A DNA stretch of 64,000 nt from Ruegeria atlantica (GCF_013032005.1 NZ_WQBE01000007.1:124001-188000), one strand, 5' to 3'; positions 26,799 to 36,903 are shown, counted from the stretch's first letter. Notes: generated by a model from the sequence alone, not told the origin. Made by a program: numbers and translations.

Positions 26799-28079
26799 TT
26801 AGTAGTTCGACAGGGTCTGAACGCACGTCTTGGTTTCGGTGTTGTACATACCGCAACCAAGATCCTTCCAATCCGATTTCAGGACCGCCGATTCCGGCAG
26901 GTAATCGGTCCAGGCGTCGCCTGGCACAACATCTGTCTCGCTAATGATGTCGAACTGGCCGTCTTCCTGAATCTCGCCAATCAGAACCGGCTTGGCGAGG
27001 TGGTGGTTCGGCAGCATGACAGCAGTACCACCGGTCAAGTTCGGGAATTCCTGCCCGTACATCGCGGCGCGCACAGCGTCGACTTCGGTTGAACCGGCTG
27101 TGGTCGCGGCGTTCACCCACATGTTAAAGCCGATGTAATGCGCCTCCATCGGATCGTTCGTCACGCGCCCGTCACCCATGGTGGCTTTCCAGGTGTCAAC
27201 GAATTCGGCGTTCTCATCGGTGTCGGCCGACTGAAAGTAGTTCCAAGCCGCCAGATGGCCGACAAGGTTGGCGGTATCGAGACCCGACAATTCCTCTTCC
27301 CCGACCGAGAAGGCCACAACCGGGATGTCATCCGCCGATACGCCGGACGCGGCCAGTTCCTTGTAAAAGCCGATATTTGCATCACCATTGATGGTCGAGA
27401 TCACGCCAACCTTCTTGCCATCTGCGCCCAGCGCAACCACGTCAGCCACGATCTTGGACCAGTCGGAATGGCCGAAGGGCGTGTAGTTGACGAAGATATC
27501 GTCATCCGCGATGCCCTTCTGCTTCAGATAGCTTTCCAAAATATTGTTCGTGGTTCTGGGATAGACATAGTCGGTGCCAAGCAACGCAAATTTCTCGACT
27601 CCCAGTTCATCCAGGAAATAGTCGGTCGCAGGGATTGCCTGTTGGTTTGGCGCGGCACCGGTGTAGAACACGTTTTTCGAGCTTTCTTCTCCCTCGTACT
27701 GAACCGGGTAAAACAAAAGACCGTTGAGTTCTTCGATCACCGGCAGAACCGACTTGCGACTGACCGATGTCCAGTTGCCAAAGATCACATCCACCTCGTG
27801 AACAGTCAGCAACTCACGCGCTTTTTCCGCGAACAAGGGCCAGTCCGATGCGGGGTCCACGACGACCGCTTCAAGCTGTTTACCCAACAGACCGCCTTTG
27901 GCGTTTTGCTGATCGATCAGCATGAGCATGGTGTCTTTCAGCGTCGTTTCCGAGATTGCCATCGTGCCCGAAAGCGAATGCAGCACTCCGACTTTGATCG
28001 TATCTTCGGCCGACAATGCAGCAGTAGCTATGGCCGCAAAGACAACCGATCCGGCGAGCGTGGATTTGAGCGGTTTCAT
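26799..28079 (-). CDS. urtA: Urea ABC transporter substrate-binding protein UrtA
   Basis: A 426-residue periplasmic protein. The chosen ATG at 28079 follows AGGAGG and opens a signal peptide (MKPLKSTLAGSVV...ALSAED). The mature part has the UrtA/AmiC pattern (GVLHSLSGTMAISE, FYPVQYEGEE, GTDYVYPRTTN). An in-frame 24-residue extension upstream is rejected because it would precede the signal peptide. It is the first gene of urtABCDE, divergent from the urease operon. Confidence 0.93.
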   Translation of the reverse strand: MKPLKSTLAGSVVFAAIATAALSAEDTIKVGVLHSLSGTMAISETTLKDTMLMLIDQQNAKGGLLGKQLEAVVVDPASDWPLFAEKARELLTVHEVDVIFGNWTSVSRKSVLPVIEELNGLLFYPVQYEGEESSKNVFYTGAAPNQQAIPATDYFLDELGVEKFALLGTDYVYPRTTNNILESYLKQKGIADDDIFVNYTPFGHSDWSKIVADVVALGADGKKVGVISTINGDANIGFYKELAASGVSADDIPVVAFSVGEEELSGLDTANLVGHLAAWNYFQSADTDENAEFVDTWKATMGDGRVTNDPMEAHYIGFNMWVNAATTAGSTEVDAVRAAMYGQEFPNLTGGTAVMLPNHHLAKPVLIGEIQEDGQFDIISETDVVPGDAWTDYLPESAVLKSDWKDLGCGMYNTETKTCVQTLSNY

Positions 28080-28249
28080 GTAATCCTCCTGGCGGGGCCG
28101 GGAGAGAGGGCTTGCGCAAAGGCACGTTTCTCTTCTACCTGATCCCCGCAACTGTTGTTGCGTTTACGTGTGGCGGTTGTGTTCGAGGTCCAATTCGCGC
28201 AGCCGTCACACACCCCCGGGTCATCTCCGCGGTGGCACCTATACGGTTT

Positions 28250-28264
28250 CTGCATTGCAGCAAG
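28250..28264. promoter_or_regulatory. CTGC-N3-GCAG palindrome, possible PhaR-type site
   Basis: CTGCATTGCAGCAAG contains CTGC-ATT-GCAG, matching the CTGC-N3-4-GCAG pattern known for PhaR in Paracoccus. The same 15-mer occurs at 31852-31866. A short motif like this occurs by chance about twice in 64 kb, so the link to PhaR is tentative. Confidence 0.3.
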
Positions 28265-28340
28265 ATTGGCAACTTGCCTCTAACTCAATTTGCGGAATCA
28301 GCCAGAAGCGCCCAATTTTTCATCCAAGACTAAGGTCACT

Positions 28341-28355
28341 GTCTAAAAATTAGAC
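28341..28355. promoter_or_regulatory. Inverted repeat in the urtA-ureD gap
   Basis: GTCTAA-AAA-TTAGAC is a perfect 6-bp inverted repeat with a 3-base centre, about 140 bp upstream of ureD. It could be an operator; the binding protein is unknown. Confidence 0.35.
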
Positions 28356-28493
28356 GCACGATGTGGAAATAAGCAGTTTCTGACACTGCAAGTTAGTGTT
28401 CTGACCCTTCAACAGAGAAACAAGAGGCACCAAACCACGCGCTAAAGGTGCCTTATTACCCAAGTTTCAGCCATATTACCCACGCACAGTGCG

Positions 28494-29291
28494 GTGCCGC
28501 CGCGTGCTGCTGGCACCGTCAGTTTGAGCACCAAGAAATTGGGCGACAGAACGGTTCTGGACAAGTTTCGCCAGTCGGGGTCCTTTAAGTGCCTGTTTCC
28601 CAGAACCACGACGCCTGATCTTGATGCCGTTCTATTGAACACAGCAGGTGGCGTGACCGGAGGCGACACATTCCGGTTTTCCGGCAAGGCAGCGGAAGGC
28701 ACGGCGCTGACATTGACAACACAAGCCTGCGAACGCGCTTACAAGGCTCAGCCCAAAGAATGCGGCCAGATCACCAACCATCTGACAGTCGAGACAGGCG
28801 CCCGGCTGAACTGGTTGCCGCAAGAAACCATTCTGTTCAATAGCTGCACTTTGGACCGACGCCTCAGGATCGACCTGTGCCCGGATGCCGAGACGCTGAT
28901 GGTAGAGCCGCTGGTCTTTGGGCGCGCGGCCATGGGCGAAACATTGACCGATATCCGCCTAAACGATCGGATCGAGATACGGCGCGAAGGGGTGCCGGTG
29001 TTTCTGGATGCAATCCGGTTCTCTGGCGATTGGCACGCGCATATGTCCAAGCCGCATACCGCAAATGGCGCAGGGGCGATGGCGCTGATCGTCTTTGCCT
29101 CAAGGTCCGCCGCAGGTCAGTTGGACCCTGTTCGCGAAATGCTGCCCGAAACCGCCGGTGCAACCCTTATCCGGGACGACCTGCTGGTTATCCGTGTTCT
29201 GGCCAAAAGCAGCTTTGCCCTTCGCCGCGCGTTGATGCCGCTTTTGCGCAGACTGAACAAAGACACGTTACCCCGATGCTGGATGCTCTGA
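28494..29291 (+). CDS. ureD: Urease accessory protein UreD
   Basis: A 265-residue UreD/UreH protein: the N-terminal [10 protein letters not shown] region, LRQSG-like [25 protein letters not shown], and the WLPQETILF segment are family landmarks. UreD is the first scaffold protein in nickel insertion into urease. The start is a GTG at 28494, with the family motif immediately following; no strong Shine-Dalgarno was seen, so an alternative non-ATG start upstream (AAAGGTG at about 28445) remains possible. It overlaps no other gene and is followed by ureA after one base. Confidence 0.9.
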   Translation: MPPRAAGTVSLSTKKLGDRTVLDKFRQSGSFKCLFPRTTTPDLDAVLLNTAGGVTGGDTFRFSGKAAEGTALTLTTQACERAYKAQPKECGQITNHLTVETGARLNWLPQETILFNSCTLDRRLRIDLCPDAETLMVEPLVFGRAAMGETLTDIRLNDRIEIRREGVPVFLDAIRFSGDWHAHMSKPHTANGAGAMALIVFASRSAAGQLDPVREMLPETAGATLIRDDLLVIRVLAKSSFALRRALMPLLRRLNKDTLPRCWML

Positions 29292-29292
29292 C

Positions 29293-29595
29293 ATGAACCT
29301 GACCCCTCGTGAAAAAGACAAACTGCTGGTTGCCATGGCAGCCGAGGTCGCCCGAAAACGGTTGGCCCGCGGCGTCAAGCTGAACCACCCCGAGGCTATC
29401 GCCCTGATCACCGATGCCGTGGTCGAGGGCGCGCGCGATGGTCGTTCGGTCGCCGATATGATGCAAGCCGGGGCCGAAGTGATCACCCGAGGCCAATGCA
29501 TGGAAGGCGTGCCCGAGATGATCCACGAGGTACAGGTCGAAGCCACCTTCCCGGATGGCACTAAGCTTGTAACAGTCCACAACCCCATTCGCTAA
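29293..29595 (+). CDS. ureA: Urease gamma subunit
   Basis: A 100-residue protein matching UreA throughout ([31 protein letters not shown], the terminal VTVHNPI). It forms the urease trimer with UreB and UreC. It directly follows ureD. Confidence 0.96.
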   Translation: MNLTPREKDKLLVAMAAEVARKRLARGVKLNHPEAIALITDAVVEGARDGRSVADMMQAGAEVITRGQCMEGVPEMIHEVQVEATFPDGTKLVTVHNPIR

Positions 29596-29613
29596 TTACC
29601 AAAGGAGATACAA

Positions 29614-29775
29614 ATGAACCGCATGCTCTTTCCCGCTCTTATTCTGGCTGGCCCGGCCATGGCCCACACGGACACTCATGTTCATGCACACGGCAGCGAT
29701 TACGCCGCGTTGGCAGCTGGGTTGGCCTTGATCGCCGTCATCGCCATCACCGTGATCTTGAAGCTGCCGAAATGA
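29614..29775 (+). CDS. Small His-rich membrane/periplasmic protein inside the urease operon
   Basis: A 53-residue ORF with a strong AAAGGAG before its ATG and an ATGA overlap with ureB, so it is almost certainly translated. The sequence has a signal-like N-terminus ([17 protein letters not shown]), a His-rich stretch [10 protein letters not shown], and one hydrophobic segment at the C-terminus. It resembles the N-terminus of HupE/UreJ-type nickel permeases but is far too short. A role in periplasmic metal handling for urease is plausible but unproven. Confidence 0.75.
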   Translation: MNRMLFPALILAGPAMAHTDTHVHAHGSDYAALAAGLALIAVIAITVILKLPK

Positions 29776-30104
29776 TCCCAGGTGAGATCATACCTGCCGA
29801 AGGGTCACTGACGCTCAACGCCGGTCGCAGCAGCCGTCTTGTTGTTGTCGCCAATACTGGTGATCGGCCAGTTCAGGTCGGTAGCCACTACCACTTTGCC
29901 GAAGCAAACTCTGCCTTGGATTTTGATCGCTACGCGGCCTTGGGGATGCGGCTGGACATCCCCGCAGGCACCGCTGTGCGTTTTGAACCGGGCCAAATTC
30001 GCGAAGCTATGTTGGTGCCATTTGAGGGGCGCCGGCACATCTACGGTTTCAATATGCACATCATGGGGGCTTTGAAAGATGCCGGGCAAGATCAGTCGGG
30101 GTGA
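29772..30104 (+). CDS. ureB: Urease beta subunit
   Basis: A 110-residue Ure[12 protein letters not shown] start, [13 protein letters not shown], and [11 protein letters not shown] are standard landmarks. It overlaps the small ORF by ATGA and ureC by 26 bases. Confidence 0.96.
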   Translation: MIPGEIIPAEGSLTLNAGRSSRLVVVANTGDRPVQVGSHYHFAEANSALDFDRYAALGMRLDIPAGTAVRFEPGQIREAMLVPFEGRRHIYGFNMHIMGALKDAGQDQSG

Positions 30105-31839
30105 TTATGCCTCTATGTTCGGCCCAACGGTCGGCGACAAAGTACGATTGGCGGATTCCGATCTGATCATAGAGGTTGAAAAAGATCTGATCGTGGAACG
30201 CGCAACAGCTGCACGGTTCAGCGAAACCGGGCACCGCGAAGATGTGTATGGAGAAGAGGTCAAGTTCGGCGGTGGCAAAGTCATTCGCGACGGGATGGGC
30301 CAATCTCAGGCCACACGCGCCGAGGGGGCCGTTGACACGGTCATCACCAACGCACTGATTGTAGATCATTCCGGAATTTACAAAGCGGATGTGGGGCTGA
30401 AGGACGGGCGTATCGCCAAGATCGGCAAAGCCGGAAACCCGGATACGCAGCCTGGCGTGGACATTATCATTGGCCCAGGAACCGAGGCAATTGCAGGCGA
30501 GGGCCGCATCCTGACGGCGGGCGGGTTCGACAGCCATATCCACTTTATCTGCCCACAACAGATCGAAGACGCCTTGCATTCCGGCCTGACGACAATGCTT
30601 GGCGGTGGTACCGGCCCGGCACATGGTACTTTGGCGACCACTTGCACCCCCGGCCCTTGGCATATCGGTCGGATGTTGCAAGCTGCGGATGCCTTTCCGA
30701 TGAACCTTGCCTTTGCGGGCAAGGGCAATGCCTCACTACCCTCGGCGCTGGAGGAACAGGTCAAGGCAGGGGCCTGCGCGCTGAAACTGCACGAGGATTG
30801 GGGAACGACCCCTGCCGCCATCGACTGCTGCCTGTCAGTGGCCGATGCGATGGATGTTCAGGTGATGATCCACACCGATACGCTGAACGAATCCGGATTT
30901 GTCGAGAATACCGTGGCTGCCATGAAAGGTCGCACCATCCACGCCTTCCACACCGAAGGCGCAGGTGGTGGTCACGCCCCAGATATCATCAAAATCTGCG
31001 GTGAGAACCATGTTCTGCCGTCCTCGACCAACCCGACGCGACCGTTCACCGTGAATACGGTCGAAGAGCACCTGGATATGCTGATGGTCTGCCATCACCT
31101 CGACAAATCGATCCCCGAGGACGTGGCTTTTGCTGAAAGCCGCATCCGGCGCGAGACCATTGCCGCAGAAGATATCCTGCACGACATGGGCGCGTTCAGC
31201 ATCATCGCCTCCGACAGTCAGGCCATGGGCCGTGTGGGCGAGGTGCTGATCCGTACATGGCAAACGGCTGATAAGATGAAGAAACAACGGGGCCGGCTGC
31301 CCGAGGAAACCGGGGACAACGACAACCTGCGCGTCCGCCGGTACATCGCGAAATACACCATCAACCCGGCTATCGCCCATGGGCTCAGCCATCAGATCGG
31401 CAGTATCGAAGAAGGCAAACGCGCTGATCTGGTGCTGTGGAACCCGGCGTTTTTCGGCGTGAAACCCGAAATGGTTTTGCTAGGCGGCACGATTGCCTGC
31501 GCGCAGATGGGCGATCCCAATGCCTCAATCCCGACACCGCAGCCTGTCTATAGCCGTCCGATGTTCGGGGCCTATGGCCGCTCGGTCGAGCATTCGGCGA
31601 TCACATTTGTCTCTGAGGCCGCACAGACCGACGGGATTGGTGATTCACTGGGCTTGGCGAAGCAAACTGTCGCCGTGCACAACACGCGGAATATCGGCAA
31701 ACGCGATCTGTTGCTGAACAATGCAACACCCCAGATCGATGTCGACCCGGAAACCTACGAGGTCCGCGCGGATGGTGAATTGCTAACCTGTCAGCCAGCC
31801 GAAGTTCTACCGATGGCACAGCGATACTTCATGTTCTGA
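30079..31839 (+). CDS. ureC: Urease alpha subunit (catalytic)
   Basis: A 586-residue UreC with all active-site landmarks: H153-x-H155 (GGFDSHIHF), the carbamylated lysine K236 ([10 protein letters not shown]), the HTD and [15 protein letters not shown] segments, and [11 protein letters not shown] with the flap histidines. It binds two nickel ions and hydrolyses urea to ammonia and carbamate. The length is slightly above the usual 567-572, with the extra residues around positions 130-145. It starts inside ureB. Confidence 0.96.
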   Translation: MPGKISRGDYASMFGPTVGDKVRLADSDLIIEVEKDLIVERATAARFSETGHREDVYGEEVKFGGGKVIRDGMGQSQATRAEGAVDTVITNALIVDHSGIYKADVGLKDGRIAKIGKAGNPDTQPGVDIIIGPGTEAIAGEGRILTAGGFDSHIHFICPQQIEDALHSGLTTMLGGGTGPAHGTLATTCTPGPWHIGRMLQAADAFPMNLAFAGKGNASLPSALEEQVKAGACALKLHEDWGTTPAAIDCCLSVADAMDVQVMIHTDTLNESGFVENTVAAMKGRTIHAFHTEGAGGGHAPDIIKICGENHVLPSSTNPTRPFTVNTVEEHLDMLMVCHHLDKSIPEDVAFAESRIRRETIAAEDILHDMGAFSIIASDSQAMGRVGEVLIRTWQTADKMKKQRGRLPEETGDNDNLRVRRYIAKYTINPAIAHGLSHQIGSIEEGKRADLVLWNPAFFGVKPEMVLLGGTIACAQMGDPNASIPTPQPVYSRPMFGAYGRSVEHSAITFVSEAAQTDGIGDSLGLAKQTVAVHNTRNIGKRDLLLNNATPQIDVDPETYEVRADGELLTCQPAEVLPMAQRYFMF

Positions 31840-31851
31840 TTAAAAATTTCG

Positions 31852-31866
31852 CTGCATTGCAGCAAG
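31852..31866. promoter_or_regulatory. Second copy of the CTGCATTGCAGCAAG 15-mer
   Basis: Lies 13 bases after the ureC stop and about 105 bases before the DUF1127 gene. It is identical to 28250-28264 and carries the same CTGC-N3-GCAG palindrome. It may be an internal operator or processing site. Confidence 0.3.
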
Positions 31867-31969
31867 CGCATCCCGGGCATGACCAATTGCCCACTACTAA
31901 GCGAGTGCAATATGACAGATACTATCACGCAAGGGAGGACCAACGTCTCGCAAGCATACGAGGGTCCCA

Positions 31970-32191
31970 ATGGCACACACAGAAAATCAACCGCATTCCG
32001 GTTTTTCCGTATTCGGTCTGTTCTCGACGATTGGTTCGTCGATCTATTCGGCTCTTGCTCGATTGGCCGAAGCACGATCGCGCACCGATCAAATCCAGTT
32101 CCTGCAATCGCTGAGCGACGAAGAACTGCGCAAACGCGGCCTGTCCCGCGACCGTATCGTACAACACGTTTTCGCGGGTTCTATCTGGTAA
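31970..32191 (+). CDS. DUF1127 small protein between ureC and ureE
   Basis: A 73-residue protein ending in the DUF1127 signature (FLQSLSDEELRKRGLSRDRIVQHVF). DUF1127 proteins are small Arg-rich alphaproteobacterial proteins; some bind RNA and affect metabolism or phosphate and stress responses. The N-terminus has a hydrophobic stretch rather than the usual very short start. It lies within the urease operon with 130 bases of non-coding DNA before it. Its role in urease expression is inference. Confidence 0.75.
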   Translation: MAHTENQPHSGFSVFGLFSTIGSSIYSALARLAEARSRTDQIQFLQSLSDEELRKRGLSRDRIVQHVFAGSIW

Positions 32192-32222
32192 CAGCTGCCC
32201 GTTCCACAGAGGGGGCGTTGGC

Positions 32223-32675
32223 ATGACCATCCTCCTTTGTACAGCACGGCAATATTCTGATCATTTACACGGCGAGCCTGCGGACGCCCTGTCACTGACC
32301 TATGATGACCGTTTTTTGCGCCGCAAGGTTCTGACCTGCGAAAGTGGCGAACAGATTCTTGTCGATCTGGCGCAAACGACGTCGTTGAACCACGGCGGCG
32401 CTTTGGTTCTGGATGACGGCCGCGAAGTAGAAATACAAGCTGCACCCGAAGCGTTGCTGGAAATAACAGCCCCGGATCTGACGCGCGTCGCTTGGCATAT
32501 CGGCAACCGCCACACGCCTTGTCAGATCGAAAAGGATCATCTGCTGATCCAAGTCGATCACGTCATCCAAGACATGCTTTTGAAAATCGGGGCTTCGGTG
32601 CGGGAAGTGCATGAACCGTTCACCCCCGAAGGCGGGGCCTATGGCCATGGCAGGACTCATGGCCACGCCCACTGA
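32223..32675 (+). CDS. ureE: Urease accessory protein UreE
   Basis: A 150-residue UreE: RRKVLT and DDGREVEIQAAPEALLEI in the N-terminal domain, WHIGNRHTPCQIE in the metal-binding domain, and the His-rich C-terminal tail [11 protein letters not shown]. It delivers nickel to the urease assembly complex. Confidence 0.94.
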   Translation: MTILLCTARQYSDHLHGEPADALSLTYDDRFLRRKVLTCESGEQILVDLAQTTSLNHGGALVLDDGREVEIQAAPEALLEITAPDLTRVAWHIGNRHTPCQIEKDHLLIQVDHVIQDMLLKIGASVREVHEPFTPEGGAYGHGRTHGHAH

Positions 32676-33312
32676 CGCCGACATCCTGACGCTGACGCAA
32701 TGGTTGTCGCCCGCTTACCCTGTAGGGGGCTTTGCCTATTCTCACGGGCTAGAGACCGCAATTGACGAAGGGACCGTCACCGATTCACGAGGCACCCAAG
32801 CCTGGATTTCAGATGTGCTGGAACATGGTTCTGGTTGGAACGACGCTCTATTCGTTGTTTCGGCATACAACGCGCAGGATAAAGATGAACTTATCGGCGT
32901 CGACGTTACTGCACGGGCCTTTTGCGCGTCGTCCGAAAGAAAAATGGAAACCGAGTTCCTAGGACAGGCATTCGGGACGGTGACTGGAAATGTCTGGGAT
33001 TTAGACCTTCGAAAGTACTCCTATCCCGTCTCACTAGGCCAGGCCGCGCGTTTGCAAGGCCTTCCCCTTTTGCTGACGACAAAGATGTTTCTGCAAGCCT
33101 TTGCAAGCAACCTGGCCTCTTGCGCAACACGCCTTGTGCCGTTGGGCCAGACCGCGTCTCAGAAAGTGATCCGAGAATTGACACCGCTATGCGCCCGTAT
33201 TGCCGAAACGGCGCAAAAGGCCAGCCTGGATGATTTGAACTCGACCGCGTTCCTGACAGACATCGCGTCGATGAAACACGAAACACAGTATTCAAGGATG
33301 TTCCGAACATGA
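32659..33312 (+). CDS. ureF: Urease accessory protein UreF
   Basis: A UreF protein of about 217 residues, with the family start [18 protein letters not shown]. It acts with UreD and UreG in the assembly complex. The ATG at 32659 follows AGGA and overlaps ureE by 17 bases; ATGs at 32641, 32647 and a longer frame from 32611 are possible but place extra residues before the family start. Confidence 0.9.
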   Translation: MATPTDADILTLTQWLSPAYPVGGFAYSHGLETAIDEGTVTDSRGTQAWISDVLEHGSGWNDALFVVSAYNAQDKDELIGVDVTARAFCASSERKMETEFLGQAFGTVTGNVWDLDLRKYSYPVSLGQAARLQGLPLLLTTKMFLQAFASNLASCATRLVPLGQTASQKVIRELTPLCARIAETAQKASLDDLNSTAFLTDIASMKHETQYSRMFRT

Positions 33313-33938
33313 GCAGTATGAACGGCCCCCTTCGCGTTGGCATCGGTGGTCCGGTGGGCGCCGGAAAGACCACTTTGACCGCAGCGTTATCCGAAGCCCT
33401 GCGCGATGTCTGCTCAGTGGGCGTTATCACCAATGACATTTACACGCAGGAGGATGCCGAAGCGCTGATGCGCATGCAGATCCTGCCGCAAGACAGGATC
33501 ATTGGCGTGGAAACCGGTGGGTGCCCACACACAGCGATCCGCGAAGACGCCTCGATTAATTTGGCTGCGGTCGCCGAAATGCAAGACCGCCATCCCGATC
33601 TTGATGTGGTTCTGATCGAAAGCGGCGGGGACAATTTATCGGCTACGTTCAGTCCGGAACTCGCAGACCTAACAATTTATGTGATTGACGTCGCCGCCGG
33701 AGAGGAAATTCCACGCAAAGGCGGGCCGGCGATTACGAAATCGGACATTCTGGTCATAAACAAAACCGACTTGGCGCCGCATGTTGGTGCTTCGTTAGAA
33801 GTTATGGAACGTGATGCGCAAAGAATGCGCAAAGGACGGCCGTTTTTGTTCTCGTCCCTTCGTCGCAGAAAAGGGGTCGACGCAATTGTGGACCTCCTTG
33901 TGAAAGGCGGAGGTCTAAGGATTTCGCAAGCGCGTTAG
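33309..33938 (+). CDS. ureG: Urease accessory GTPase UreG
   Basis: A 209-residue SIMIBI GTPase: P-loop [33 protein letters not shown] and the CPHTAIRED metal-binding motif. It hydrolyses GTP to drive nickel insertion. It overlaps ureF by ATGA and ends the urease operon. Confidence 0.95.
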   Translation: MSSMNGPLRVGIGGPVGAGKTTLTAALSEALRDVCSVGVITNDIYTQEDAEALMRMQILPQDRIIGVETGGCPHTAIREDASINLAAVAEMQDRHPDLDVVLIESGGDNLSATFSPELADLTIYVIDVAAGEEIPRKGGPAITKSDILVINKTDLAPHVGASLEVMERDAQRMRKGRPFLFSSLRRRKGVDAIVDLLVKGGGLRISQAR

Positions 33939-34049
33939 ATCGCCAGCAAAGATGGTAAGTTGTCGGCACACAAAGCCGATGTTGGACATCGATTGAAGGG
34001 GTCAAAAGGACAATCGTGTTTTTCACGCTTGTCCGGAAGCTACCTAAGA

Positions 34050-34080
34050 TTGGTGCACACGATCATCCTGTGCGCACCAA
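34050..34080. terminator. Possible terminator after ureG
   Basis: TTGGTG (34050-34055) and CACCAA (34075-34080) form an imperfect hairpin, extended by CACA/TGTG-type pairing inside, between convergent ureG and the MDR gene. There is no U tract. Confidence 0.35.
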
Positions 34081-34096
34081 ACTCAACAGGTGCGGA

Positions 34097-35083
34097 TTAC
34101 AACTCTACAACCACTTTCCCGACCGCAGCTCCGCTCGTCAGGTGCGCATAGGCTGCGCCGACATCGGCCCACCCAAACTTGTGTTCGTCAACAATAGGTT
34201 TGAGCCCCCCTGCATCCGCCAGATTCGCCAATGTCTTGAGGATGTCACCATGGGTTTGCCGCCCGACATCATGCATCATCGGGATCAGCATGAAGACGAC
34301 GTGCAGGGACAGACCTTTGAAATGCGCGGGCGTCAAATCAATCTCGACCATCGCAACGGTTGAGGCGACATGGCCGTTGAGCTTGGCCGCTGCGAACGAG
34401 TTTGTCATGTTCGGCCCACCAACGCTGTCGAACACCACATCAAAGCCCACGCCATCAGTGTGCGCAGCCACGTAGTCTTCAACCTTTTGCGTTGTGAAAT
34501 CCAAAGGACGCGCACTCAACCCCTCAATCAGAGCCATCTGATCCGCGCCGCGACCTGTTGCGGACACGGTTGCACCAAGGTGACGGGCAATTTGCACTGC
34601 GACATGGCCAACGCCTCCGGCGCCGCCCTGTACCAGCACGGTCTGCCCATCGCCTACACCAGCACGGGTCAACCCTTCATAGGCGGTGATACCGACGAGG
34701 GGCAGCGCTGCGGCTTCCCGCATACTCAGCGATTTGGGTTTGTGTGCAATCAGGCGGGCGTCTGCGTTCATGTACTCGGCCAGAGTGCCAGGAAGGTCCA
34801 TCAGACCACCGGCGCAACCGTACACCTCATCACCTAGGGCGAAGTTTGTCACTCCGTCGCCCAATGCAACGACTGTGCCTGCAAAATCCATGCCAAGTAC
34901 GGCAGGCAGCGCGGGGGACAGGGGCAGTTCTGCCCCCATGCTTCGGATCATCGTGTCGACTGTGTTGACGCTGGTGGCCGCCACCTTGACCACCACATGT
35001 CCGGGTGCCGCAGCCGGGTCTGGCATTTCTGCGGGCTCAAACTGTGCGTCGGGTCCATAGGTATTCAGAACCATTGCTTTCAT
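34097..35083 (-). CDS. Zinc-independent MDR-family quinone oxidoreductase
   Basis: A 328-residue medium-chain dehydrogenase with the VQGGAGGVGHVAVQIA cofactor motif and the pattern of quinone oxidoreductase/enoyl reductases. The catalytic zinc ligands are absent. It is the last gene of the five-gene redox cluster. The substrate is unknown. Confidence 0.85.
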   Translation of the reverse strand: MKAMVLNTYGPDAQFEPAEMPDPAAAPGHVVVKVAATSVNTVDTMIRSMGAELPLSPALPAVLGMDFAGTVVALGDGVTNFALGDEVYGCAGGLMDLPGTLAEYMNADARLIAHKPKSLSMREAAALPLVGITAYEGLTRAGVGDGQTVLVQGGAGGVGHVAVQIARHLGATVSATGRGADQMALIEGLSARPLDFTTQKVEDYVAAHTDGVGFDVVFDSVGGPNMTNSFAAAKLNGHVASTVAMVEIDLTPAHFKGLSLHVVFMLIPMMHDVGRQTHGDILKTLANLADAGGLKPIVDEHKFGWADVGAAYAHLTSGAAVGKVVVEL

Positions 35084-35163
35084 TGGGAAATTCCTTTTCT
35101 AGCACGACGCTGGGGCGCGCATCGAGATATCGGGCGCCTGGACGTAGTTACTTTGATGGGGGT

Positions 35164-36009
35164 TCAGTTGATATCTTGCACCTGCATAACCAAGTCGCCC
35201 CACTTACGCTGATTTTCGATGTCGTGTTCCAAACCTTGTTCATCCGCGATGGCAAACCGTTTGACAGCCGGGGTTTTGCTGGTGGCCTGATAAAGCCAAT
35301 AGGCCTCGGCCTTCAGTGCCTCATGAATGGGTTTGTCGATGGATTCATAGACCATCTGCTTGCAGGCGTTGATCGACTCTGCCGGAAACTGCGCGATCCG
35401 TTCGGCCAGCGCGGTCACATATGGGCCAATCTCATCCGGCTCCAAAGCCTTGTTGATCGTGCCCAGACGCTCTGCATCATCCGCGTCATAATCCTGCGCG
35501 CTCAGGATGATCTCAAGCGCTTTGCCAAGGCCGGTTTGGCGTGCCATCCGCGACGCGCCACCGCCGCAGGGCAGGATGCCCATACCGACCTCCATCTGCA
35601 TGAACTTGTACTTTCCCCGCGCGGCAAAACGCATGTCGAGCGCCAGTGCCAATTCGTGCCCGCCACCGCGTGCGAACCCTTCCAGCTTGGCAATAGTGGC
35701 CTGCGGCACCTTGCCGATCCGTTCGCAAACCGCTTGCAGGTCCAACAGCTGTGCATCCTCGCGGGATACCGCCTCGGTCGACATGTCTTTGAGAAGATCG
35801 GTGTCGTAGTGGCAAACCCAGATTTCTGGGTTGGCGGATTGGAAGATCACTACTTTGGTGTCGCGGTCGCGCTCTAGCCGCATGGCCAGGCTGTTGAGGT
35901 CGGCCAACATTTCCTGGCCTTGCACGTTCACGGAACCGAAATTGAATGTCACCGTGGCGATACCTTTTTCAACGGCAACCTCAAAAGTTTGGAAGTTTTC
36001 GTATTTCAT
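35164..36009 (-). CDS. Crotonase/enoyl-CoA hydratase family protein
   Basis: A 281-residue crotonase fold: FARGGGHELALALDM forms the oxyanion-hole region and GILPCGGGASRMAR the second landmark. The usual glutamate pair is not obvious, so hydratase activity is uncertain. It lies between the MDR and SDR genes. Confidence 0.82.
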   Translation of the reverse strand: MKYENFQTFEVAVEKGIATVTFNFGSVNVQGQEMLADLNSLAMRLERDRDTKVVIFQSANPEIWVCHYDTDLLKDMSTEAVSREDAQLLDLQAVCERIGKVPQATIAKLEGFARGGGHELALALDMRFAARGKYKFMQMEVGMGILPCGGGASRMARQTGLGKALEIILSAQDYDADDAERLGTINKALEPDEIGPYVTALAERIAQFPAESINACKQMVYESIDKPIHEALKAEAYWLYQATSKTPAVKRFAIADEQGLEHDIENQRKWGDLVMQVQDIN

Positions 36010-36102
36010 CAGGCAGTCCTTTCTTGGGCCTCGACGCGGCGCGCGTGAGGGGTGATAGGAGGTAAAGGTGGATGTGTGTTTGGGGCGGCCGCGCCGCCCG
36101 GA

Positions 36103-36891
36103 TCAGCCTGTCTGGCTAATCAAGCCCTTGATTGTGTTCATGACGTCGGCCGCGTGATCTTTGTCGAGCGCTGCGGCATGTGGATCAGCGAAGGCCCCAC
36201 TGTCATTGTCAAAATAGGCACCTGACGCGTCAGCAAACCGCCCGCCCAGGGCCGCATCCATCAGTATATCAGCGCCAATACTCATATCGTTCCCTGAAAC
36301 GCCAAAGCCCTCTTTCACCATCTTCGAGGCCAAAAGCGACCCGGGATTCACTGCGACCATCACCGGCCCATCGGGTTGTAATTTGGCCCATTCCATGGTC
36401 CAGATCGTGATAGCCAGCTTGCTTTGGGCATAGGCCTCCATGTCTGTCAGCGGCAGATTGCCCTGCATGGCCTTGACGTTTACCGGGGCCTGCGCCGCCG
36501 ATGACAAGTTCACAACGCGCCCGTCGGAGGGAATGATCGGCAACAACAATTCGGTCAGCAGATAGGGTGCAAGCGTGTTCACGACAAAGCGGATGTCCTG
36601 TCCATTCTCAAGCACCGTTTGCGGGGCTTTCAACACACCCGCGTTATTGATCAACACATCCAGTTGGTCATGTTTGGCACGTATGGTTTCGGCCAGTTTT
36701 CGAACCGCGGACAGATCGCTTAGATCAGCGGTATAGGTTTCGACATTGCCACCGACTTCGGCGGCGGCGCTCTCCAATTTGGGTGCGCTGCGCCCGTGCA
36801 AAAGCACTTGGTGCCCGTCAGTGGCCAGTTTCTTTGCTGTCAGCAAGCCAATGCCGTCAGTTGAACCGGTGATAAGTACAGTCTTGGTCAT
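36103..36891 (-). CDS. Short-chain dehydrogenase/reductase
   Basis: A 262-residue classical SDR with [12 protein letters not shown] (INNAGVL) and the active site YAQSK preceded by SSAAQ. It is complete, unlike the SDR at 20346. It lies 12 bases after the luciferase-like gene in the same operon. Confidence 0.85.
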   Translation of the reverse strand: MTKTVLITGSTDGIGLLTAKKLATDGHQVLLHGRSAPKLESAAAEVGGNVETYTADLSDLSAVRKLAETIRAKHDQLDVLINNAGVLKAPQTVLENGQDIRFVVNTLAPYLLTELLLPIIPSDGRVVNLSSAAQAPVNVKAMQGNLPLTDMEAYAQSKLAITIWTMEWAKLQPDGPVMVAVNPGSLLASKMVKEGFGVSGNDMSIGADILMDAALGGRFADASGAYFDNDSGAFADPHAAALDKDHAADVMNTIKGLISQTG

Positions 36892-36903
36892 CAGTTTTAT
36901 CCT

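Larger units (their letters stand above)
28080..28493. other. Divergent regulatory region between urtA and ureD
   Basis: About 410 bases without a gene, and the only promoter-length gap serving both the transporter and urease operons. It holds CTGCATTGCAGCAAG (28250-28264), the palindrome GTCTAAAAATTAGAC (28341-28355) and ACACT-N7-AGTGT (28383-28399). I did not find a convincing sigma-54 promoter or an NtrC pair. Confidence 0.55.

Noticed and set aside
28229-28262. TGGCAC near 28232 as a sigma-54 promoter for ureD
   Set aside because: The -12 part does not match TTGC at the correct spacing.
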